NCBI GenBank assembly: GCA_003586115.2
Contig: QVOM02000074.1
Coordinates: forward strand, 2,646,446 to 2,710,445
Reading direction: 5' to 3'
DNA length: 64,000 nt
Source: Salvator merianae
Taxonomy: Eukaryota > Chordata > Lepidosauria > Squamata > Teiidae
The position numbers and the translations under genes are program-made. Shown one piece after another: positions 56,651 through 64,000 of the stretch (its first letter is position 1; each line of letters begins with the position of its first letter). The notes below the pieces were generated by a model, which saw nothing but the letters and a program-made list of their open reading frames with translations, was not told the origin of the DNA and ran no database searches.

Positions 56651-56970
56651 CAGGGGTCCCCAACCACCGGTCCGCGGACCAGGACCGGGCCGTTGGGGTT
56701 TTTTTGCTGGTCTGCGCCGCCACCGCAGACCAGCACTAAACACTGACAGTGTGCTCTGCTCTGCGGCGGCTCAGAGAACATTATGCAGGGCGTGGCGTGA
56801 CGGGGCGGGGATGCGGGCTGGCCTCAGTGACGCGGCTCCCAGCACAACCCCCTCCATAACCCTGCCCCCATATGACCAAAGCCCCGCCCCTGCCCCACCC
56901 CCATCCCGCCCATGAAAAAATGGTCTTGCTTGAAGCCGGTCCCTGGTGCAAAAAAGGTTGGGGACCACTG
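56651..56970. mobile_element. Non-autonomous hAT DNA transposon, 320 bp
   Basis: The left end reads CAGGGGTCCCCAACCACCGG and the right end, reverse-complemented, CAGTGGTCCCCAACCTTTTT. These are typical hAT (Charlie-like) inverted termini with CAG and the CCCCAACC core. The flanks TGTTATAC (56643-56650) and TGTTATAT (56971-56978) match at 7 of 8 bases as the 8-bp target duplication. The interior is GC- and CpG-rich with no transposase. It belongs to a different family from the element at 3155. Confidence 0.92.
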
Positions 56971-56978
56971 TGTTATAT

Positions 56979-58685
56979 AACCCACATAAGGACTGCCTGC
57001 CCACCAGAGCAAAGCAGCACATTATACAGAAAAAATAATCAGTGGCACCCAAGGGCACTGTCAATCATGAGGGGGTCTCTGCTGACTCAGAGTACCAATA
57101 TAAAGGCCTCCATCATGACTCCTTTTCATTCAGAAAGAGTGCTTTCTGTAAGGCAATGGATGCTGGCACTTTTTTCTTCTCACTCAATGATGACATTTTA
57201 TGCAAGTTCTTAGCATGTCTGAAAAAGTGATATTATGGTTTTTGGTGGAAGCCTTAAGGCAGAAGCTGACGGAGATGTAAAATGTAGCCATCATTTGAAT
57301 GGCTTTAGGGGCATTGGCATATCTTCCAAGGCACTTTAGTAGTAGCAAAGGGGGATGTATCCATTATCATCTCCTCCTGTATCATCCTGCACAATATTTA
57401 TGAAAGCACCAACTGATTTGAGGCTGCCAAACCTGGAAGATACTGATTCTGTGGACATTTAGAAGGAGCTAGAACACCTTAGGGGGACTGTGATGCACAG
57501 ATCACACATTGTGAGAGGAACCAAGAAACATCTCCAGTATCTATCATCATGATCAACATCATCTTGTATGACACTGTTGGATAGCACTAGAACCCTCTTC
57601 TATGGTGAACACTGCTATCATCAGTTGGATTCTCTCCCAAATCTGGACAGAATGTAAAATCTGCTACTGCTGAGTAGCTGCTGTGACAGCCTGTTGTTGC
57701 CTTTGCCTGAATAAATCAGTCTCCCCAGGTGTCTGATTGGCATTCCCTATAGTGGGTCTCCTGGACTTTGATAGAAATTTATTTATGTGACCAAAATACT
57801 GGTACAATGATCATCAAGCCTATGCGCTAATGAAGGCTATCTAGTAGGGGACAGCCTCCTCCCATGGTGCCTTCAGAAACTAGAGCTATCATTGATCCTG
57901 GTCCATGGCTCTTCGCAGTATCTGAGTTCTAAGTCTGTCAACCTCTGTGGTGGTGGTGAGGAAGTACTTAGTGGAGCCTCACAGGTAGAATTTACGTATT
58001 CATTATATAGAAACAATGGCAGAGCTGGCCAATAGGAAGAAACATTGGTAATATGTTTAAAGGAACTGCAGTTGATGCCTGCCATTAGAAAACTCATCCT
58101 CTTTCACCTGTGTTTCTTTCCTCCCCGAGTGACTCTTTTGCATAGCACTCTGAATCAGTTACAAACATGGTACAACGGACATAGGCATATTATAAGGCAG
58201 TGTTGCAAAAAGACCCATGACCACTCCATCACTGCTTGTTCATCTTCAATATGTATAGAGCATGAGGCCTATACACTAACATCCACTAGATCTGTCCCTC
58301 TTAACATGCCACCTTGCCTATCCTTTTTCTGGCATGAAATTAATCCAGATTGAAAGGAGGGACAGAACAACCCAACTTGCAGACAGTTGCAGAAAAACAA
58401 AGAACACTTCCTGATTATTGGATCCATTTCTGGCAAAAGAGGGCATGACCTGCGGGCAGACAAAAACTTCGGCGGCCTTCAGCATATATTGTCAACTCCA
58501 CTGGCATCCAAAGTAAAGCATCCTTAGGATTCCTGTTTCTGTCCCCACAACCGGTAATCCCAAATCTCAGATTTTGAAGTGGGTGTGAAAAAGGATCGAG
58601 ACCTTTCTTTACTTGGTACTTTGTAGTAAGGCTGTAGGCATTGCTGGTACCAGGCTCCTTATTTGTGCAAATGTCGGGAGACAAT
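56979..58685. other. No recognised gene
   Basis: Frames up to 113 codons were inspected without finding a motif. The sequence is moderately AT-rich, with no clear transposon boundary. Confidence 0.4.
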
Positions 58686-58689
58686 AGCT

Positions 58690-59995
58690 AAGAGGAGAGC
58701 AAGTGTAGTCCCTCTTTTTAAGACAGGAGAAAAGAAGAACCCAGTAGCTATCAGCCAATGAGTCTAACATCAGTACTTGGAAGAATATCAGTAATAGTAA
58801 TAAATCAGGTTTTTGATAAACCTCTAAAGACAATGCTGTAATTGTTAACAATCAATATGGCTTTGTCAAAACAGGTCATGCCAAACAAATTTTGTTTCCT
58901 TCTTCAACATAATTACTTTAGTCGACAAGGCAAGTGCTGCAGATGCAATCTATCCTGATTTCAGTAAAGTCTTTGTCAGGGTCCCACATGACATTCTCCT
59001 AGGAATTCTCTTAGAAGCTGAGGATAGCCCTGCAGTGAGGTGAGTGTACAACTGCCTGGCAAACCACACTCAGCAAGTTAGCATAAAAGGCTCAACACTC
59101 AACTGAAAAGCAGTACCAGGTGGAGTCCTCCAGGGTTATTCATGACTTGGATAATAGGGTTGATGGACTACTTATCAAATTTGCAGATGACACGAAACTG
59201 GGAGGTCTGGCCAATACCCAAGATGACAAAATGAGACTGCAATCTAATTTGGACAGGGTGCCAGACTGGGCTGAGAGAAACAAGCTGTCTTTCAACAGGG
59301 AGAAGAATAAGGTGTTACATTAGAGCACATGTACAAAATGAGGGACTTATGACTTGCATCCACTACATCAGAGAGTTACTTGGGTGTCATCACTGACAGC
59401 TAGCTGGACACGAGCCAGCAATGCAAGACTGTTTCTAGATCGGTCAATCAGTTCTGAGCTGCATTAAGAGAGGCACTGAATCAAAAACATGTGAAGTCCT
59501 TATTCCACTTTACTTCACACTGATGAGACTTCATCTGGAATATTGTGTGGCATCCTGGGCACCACACTTTAGAAGTACATTAACAGGTTGAAACAGCTTT
59601 AGCGGAGGGTAACAATGATGATATAGGGACTTGAGAACAGTTCTCAACTTGAGAGAACTGGGGATAGAGAAGATTGAGGGGGACATTCTATCAATATTAA
59701 GGTTAATAAAACTAGGCCATAGGGAATATGGTCAAGACCTGCTCTCCAGAGGCACAGAAACTTAGCTGCAGCTTCCTTGGATCTGGCTGAATACAAGTTT
59801 CCTGATTATAAGATCTGTGCAATGGTGGAATGGTCTGCCTATGAAGTTTGTGAGTTCTCAATCTCTGAAGGTTTTCAAGAAGAGACTGGATAGACACTTC
59901 TCAACAATGATTTAATTTGTTTTTCTGAACATTGCAAAGGCTTGGGCTAGATGGCCTCTGCGGTCTCTTCTAACCTTACAGTTCTATGATTCTTT
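58690..59995 (+). mobile_element. CR1 LINE, RT to complete 3' end
   Basis: The plus strand shows decayed CR1 blocks in order: an ASVVPLFKTGEKK-like segment at 58700, a DFSKVFVRVPHDILL-like block at 58960-59000, FADDTKLGGLAN at 59180-59215, LEYCVASWAPHF near 59535, and finally the 3' UTR. The end is GATGGCCTCTGCGGTCTCTT then TTCTATGATTCTTTT, the classic CR1 terminal octamer. It is 5'-truncated and about 1.3 kb long. Confidence 0.9.
59120..59323 (+). pseudogene. CR1 reverse transcriptase core fragment
   Basis: The 67-codon frame includes LIKFADDTKLGGLANTQDD, with the F-A-D-D catalytic box intact, and VPDWAERNKLSFNREKNKVL, the block that follows it in CR1 RT. Frames on both sides are shifted, so no working RT remains. 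Confidence 0.85.
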
Positions 59996-60236
59996 TCTCC
60001 CTTCAAAAACTTCACTCACTATCTCAAATGGATGCCCTTGCATGGAAACTCGCATCTTCCCAGGAGGCATCCCTGGGTGACAGGGATGTTCTGGGTGACA
60101 GGGACAAGAAAAAGGCTTCTTGGAAACCAAGGAACCAGGATACATCAATCTAGCTCATAGTCTGTGAGTCACTGAGTCATCCAAATACACAATGCCATCA
60201 AACTCACTGACCATAAGTTGAGGTAGTAACTATTCA

Positions 60237-60875
60237 GTGATGTCCTTGCCTTTGAGCTGCACTCCAGGGAAGCAAAGGTGTGCCCATTTGTCATCTCCCT
60301 TCCCACCTCCTTTAAACAATGTTTTGATGATTCAAATGAAAGTTCTGCTTTACCTGTACATGCCTCCAGCTATCTCAAATATCCATAATCTCAGCCTGGC
60401 TCCAGGCACTGATACATCCCGTTCTCAAAGGCCTGTGCCCAACGCTGGTATCTTCCTCTCTGGCTTTCAGAGGAATGCCTTTGGGTTTCTCTCACCATGG
60501 CTACTTTTTGCACAGGATTATTACTTCTGGCTGGATTCATTGTGCACATTTGTTTATCCCGACCTTTTAGTCAAAAACATCATGAGGGGATTTCTACTGG
60601 TTGTCAAGCAGATATATTATGCTGAGGCTGGAAAAACATCCTGGCTGCATAGAAGTGTAGCTCTTGACTCAGCTTCAGTGCCAACAGAGGATCTGGCCAG
60701 AAATTGTGCCAGGCTTCTTTTGGTCTTTGTCTTGTTCCACTGTGCCAGCACAGGCCAATATGGGTTGACCTGCCCTGGCACACACCAGATCAATTATGTA
60801 CATATTTGCTGTGGGCAGGAAAAAAAGTATGAAGCTGCAAGTTCCTGGATGGTCAATCTGATGCAAGCCATGTAA
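60237..60875 (+). other. Unassigned 212-codon open frame
   Basis: This is the longest open frame in the window with no transposon similarity that I can see. It lies between a CR1 3' end and a small inverted-repeat element. The product has mixed hydrophobic and Cys-containing stretches but no repeat, signal peptide or motif I recognise. It may be chance or part of an unrecognised repeat. A function cannot be suggested. Confidence 0.2.
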
Positions 60876-60907
60876 AATATGGTAGCATCTGCCCCCTGCA
60901 CCACTTA

Positions 60908-61188
60908 GGTGCAGTCACACCACAACATGATAGCCCATCTTGGATGGACCATGAACTCAGATCAAGGGCAGGGGGACAGTGAGGCAAGGCAGCTCTGGGG
61001 GCAGTGCAGTCACATTGCAAATGGCAGTAGGTGGGTAAGGGCATACTGGGCACTGGGATAATCTGAGTACAGGATAGTCCTAGGTGGGGAGGCAAAGTCT
61101 ACAGAAGAACCAAAAAAGCATGGCTGTGTGATCCCTCAGGACAGAGGATGGCCTTGCAGCTGATTAAAGGTAAGATGTGACCGCAGCC
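60908..61188. mobile_element. 281-bp MITE related to the fold-back element
   Basis: The left end GGTGCAGTCACACC and the right end (reverse-complemented GGCTGCGGTCACAT) are imperfect inverted repeats of the same type as the termini at 13405 and 16026. TTA (60905-60907) and TTG (61189-61191) flank it, a possible 3-bp target duplication with one change. No coding capacity was seen. Confidence 0.6.
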
Positions 61189-61239
61189 TTGGAGACTCTC
61201 AGAGTTACACACCAGATGGTTGCAATGCTATCAATGCTC

Positions 61240-62060
61240 ACAACCATTGGTACTCTTGTCCTCCATGGATTTGTCCAAATCTTCTTTCAGAACCCATTCA
61301 AACTGATGACCATTACTACGTCTTGTGGTACTGTATTCCATATGCATTGAGTGAAGTAATACTTCTTTTACCTATCTGGATTCCTCCAAGATTCAGCTTC
61401 ACTGAGTGAATACTGGCTCTAATATTTTAAAAAAGGGGAAAACAAAACAAAAGCTTTTCCTTATCCACTTTGTCCACATCATGCATAATTTAACACACCT
61501 CTCTTTTGACCCTTCTCACCTCTTTTCTAATGGAAAGACTCCCTGATGTTACAACCTTTTCTCCTACAGGAGCTCCTCCTGCTGCTTGATAATTTTTTAA
61601 CCTACTTTTTAACCTCTTCTCATTCTGCTATGCCCTCTTCAAAGTATGATGACCAAAAGTGCATAAAGTATTCTAGATGCAGATACACTTTTTAGCTATA
61701 AAAGAGCATTATAATAGCCATTTTCATTGAACTGTCCAGCAGTATGCCAGGATCTCTTTACTGATCTGCAACAGTTACTTGAGATGCTATTAGTGTATAA
61801 TTAAGATTTTTTGCTCCACTGTGCATCACTCTTTTATTTTGCTCACAGATATGCAGCCATTTCAAAGTCTGTTTTCCAAATTTGCAGATATCCTTTTGGA
61901 ACCTTTCACAATCTTTTGTTGTTGTTGTTATCACTCTGATGTGATCAGAAAACATAGCCATTTGTTGCTTGCTCCTGAGTCTGTAAGTATGTTGAAAGCA
62001 CAGATCATCTCTCTAGCAAGTTCCCAGAACACAATGTATTTAAATATTTAAATAAAACTA
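61240..62060 (-). mobile_element. CR1-clade LINE fragment, C-terminus and 3' UTR
   Basis: The plus-strand text at 61300-61410 (TTCCATATGCATTGAGTGAA, CCTCCAAGATTCAGCTTCAC) is the same 3' UTR as at 5960 and 21760. The part at 61480-61730 is the reversed C-terminal RT segment, and 61790-62010 the region upstream of it. It is heavily decayed. Confidence 0.7.
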
Positions 62061-62129
62061 TCTTTGCAGTTGTAACAATATGCTTCACAAAATATCTTTG
62101 TTTCCCTACCTTTGGTAAAGTTTGTGTTC

Positions 62130-62760
62130 ATTTTTCCTCTCCCTCCCTTCCTCCCTCTCTTCATTCAAGAATCCAAATCAAAGCATCTCCAAAAGATAAC
62201 TGATCAACCTCCACTTGAACACCTACAGTGAGGAGACACCAGTGCATCCTTAGCTACCTGCTTCCATTGTTGAACCCTTCTTCTTGTAAAGATGTTTCCT
62301 CCTCTGATGTTCAGCCAAAAAACGCTTATAATTTAAATCCACTACTGCACACCCAGCATATTGTAAGATATTTTTTCACACAGTTACCATTCCAGCAAAC
62401 CTCACTTGGTGCATTCAGTTCAGATTCCTATCTTATTAAGACCATTTTGAATTTTGATTCTATTTCTATTGGTATTTGTTATTCATCTCAATTTGGCATA
62501 AACATGGCAAGCAGGATCAGGGCCAACTGCTGCAGCACCTTGCTTAACAACTTCTTCCAGTCTGGAGAGGATCTACTCATGAGCATGTATTGAGTGTGAC
62601 TCTCCAGCCAACTTGTAGATCCACTTTGTAGTGATGCCACTCAGATAACATTTAACCAACTTGCTCAATAGATTGCTATGGGGCACTTTGTGAAATGCTT
62701 TGCTAAGGTCCAGGCAAATAATACTCATCACATGGATAAATCTAGCAAGAAATTTACCAA
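62130..62760 (-). mobile_element. CR1-clade LINE fragments (3' UTR and RT piece)
   Basis: At 62190-62330 the plus strand carries a reversed CR1 3' UTR (CAACCTCCACTTGAACACCT). At 62600-62720 the minus strand encodes CLDLSKAFHKVPHSNLLSK, the RT block with the first catalytic Asp. Sequence between them is the reversed RT palm in decayed form. These may be one deleted copy or two copies. Confidence 0.7.
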
Positions 62761-62764
62761 ATTA

Positions 62765-63220
62765 AAAGAGATAAACCTGACAGGGTTTGAGCTTGACAAA
62801 TCTATGTAGCTTCTAACAATTACTGTATTGTTTTCAAGAAGTTTATCATACCATATAATTATCAAAGCTTTGGAGATACTATAGCTTTCTTCAGCAGCTT
62901 TGCAAGCTGCTGGAAGTGACATTGGAGCAACAGCTGATATCAGTGGAATTGGGGGTTGCAGTGGTATCCAGATGATGCACTGCATTTTAAAGTTGCCCCA
63001 ATAGCAGCAATCCAAAATTGCTTTTATGACCACAAGAGAGACATCTGGTTCCTTCACAAAAATCTCCCTTTTTATGCACTAGTGAACTGAATGACATGAG
63101 GATGCTTGGCTCAGATGTAAATAATAAATAAATGTAAATAAATGAATAAAATAAGTAATCCTTAAAAGTCAGACCTAATGCTAAAGGCAATGGTAATAAT
63201 GATAATGTAATGTATTATTT
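62765..63220. other. No recognised gene
   Basis: A 109-codon minus frame (62728-63057) overlaps the CR1 border and has no known motif. At 63115-63160 an AATAAATAAATG-type simple stretch occurs. Confidence 0.4.
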
Positions 63221-63350
63221 CCTATTTTTGTTTATTTATTTATTTGGTTTCTATCCTGCCCCCTCTTTCTGAAGACTTTGGGGTGGCTCCCAGAATTAGA
63301 CATAAAAATGATGAAATCCAATATAAACAATAACAATTAAGGACATTTCT
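63221..63350. repeat. TTTATTTATTT-type interspersed repeat fragment
   Basis: TTTATTTATTTATTTGGTTT is followed by CTATCCTGCCCCCTC, then TTGGGGTGGCTCCCAGAATT and an A-rich end. It shares this layout with 4383-4470 and 42930-43030. It is the most complete of the three. Confidence 0.5.
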
Positions 63351-64000
63351 AAAAACAAATATGGTAAAATTAAAAATATGATTTAAAATATTAGGTAATA
63401 GAGTTGGTGTGGCTCTTGAAACCAGTTACTGAGGAATATGAGTAGGAAGAACGAGACTGCATTCATATTCGGCTTGTTGACTTCTATGAGAATAGGCTGC
63501 TAGATCTGATGGACCATTGTTACAATCCAGCAGAATTTGTATTCTTTCTTGATACTCTTGATACTCAAGTTCATAAACAACCACAGTTTTAAAGATGCAT
63601 CTTATAATGCAAGGTTTCTGTTGTGGCAAAATATCTCTTAATGTGAAACATGTTGTGCAAATAATAGATTTCAGTGTAAATCTACATTAAACTACAGCTG
63701 AACACTCCACTAACTTACATTGTGGTTGACCAACCCTTTCAAGATTTTCATCGACTTAAATGGAGAAGGAATCCCAATAATAGTCAATGCAGGAAATAAA
63801 CCCACATTTGAAATACCACAGCACAGCCTCCCCACCTCAGAAAGCATCCTTCATAGGGACAATGCCAGAACACATAAATGCCGTACCTGAAACCTCTACC
63901 ATACAGCACTCACCCATAACCCAACCAAAGGTATTTCATAGATTGCAATGCCAAATGGAAAGATGCCAGGCAACATGCCCCCCCACCAGATATGAGTTTT
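63351..64000. other. No recognised gene to window end
   Basis: AT-rich sequence with one 67-codon minus frame lacking any motif. Nothing could be assigned. Confidence 0.4.

Noticed and set aside
1..64000. Search for CRISPR arrays, operons, tRNA and rRNA genes, phage or plasmid modules
   Set aside because: No regularly spaced repeats, cloverleaf, rRNA segment or bacterial gene organisation was seen; the sequence is vertebrate and transposon-rich.

Overview
The window reads as vertebrate nuclear DNA, most likely a squamate reptile (lizard or snake). The basis is the repeat mix: CR1, L2, L1 and BovB/RTE LINEs, Ty3/gypsy elements, and hAT and Harbinger-like DNA transposons, in AT-rich sequence with microsatellites. 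BovB together with diverse L1 and CR1 copies is typical of squamates. There are no bacterial genes, operons, CRISPR arrays, rRNA or recognisable tRNA genes. Almost every long open frame is transposon-derived or a chance frame.

Layout. 1-5.1 kb: a fairly intact CR1 (minus); a 5'-truncated L1 (plus) carrying a very GC-rich 375-bp hAT-type insert; a small L1 (minus). 6-12.75 kb: a CR1 scrap, then a decayed Ty3/gypsy element with gag, protease, RT, RNase H and integrase in order. 12.77-17.9 kb: one BovB copy (minus) broken by three nested insertions, including a 2.6-kb fold-back element, then a CpG-rich 619-bp element with GGGCC termini. 19-26 kb: a two-part pentanucleotide array, a CR1 carrying a nested transposon, L2-like and CR1 pieces, and a 150-bp inverted-repeat element. 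29-32 kb: the endonuclease half of a BovB interrupted by a CR1 tail, then an L2 piece. 36.4-37.2 kb: a second copy of the first L1 family, which supplies the empty site for the hAT insert. 40.7 kb: a perfect 29-bp hairpin. 42-43.5 kb: a second gypsy RT fragment. 49-50.6 kb: a third BovB. 56.7 kb: another hAT element. 58.7-62.8 kb: CR1 copies and a small relative of the fold-back element.

Host genes are at most hinted at. On the plus strand, a 42-nt candidate exon (44915-44956) and a candidate last exon starting at 47337 share a compatible phase and an AATAAA downstream. On the minus strand, candidate exons at 55148-55225 and 51298-51432 join in phase 0 into a 70-codon frame, with AATAAA on that strand near 50.9 kb. 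If both are real, two genes converge tail to tail around 48-51 kb and much of the window is intron. This is inference from splice-like signals only; neither gene was recognised.

The most notable structures are the fold-back element inside BovB, with inverted arms of about 500 bp, and the GC-rich hAT element, whose empty site lies 33 kb away in a sister L1.
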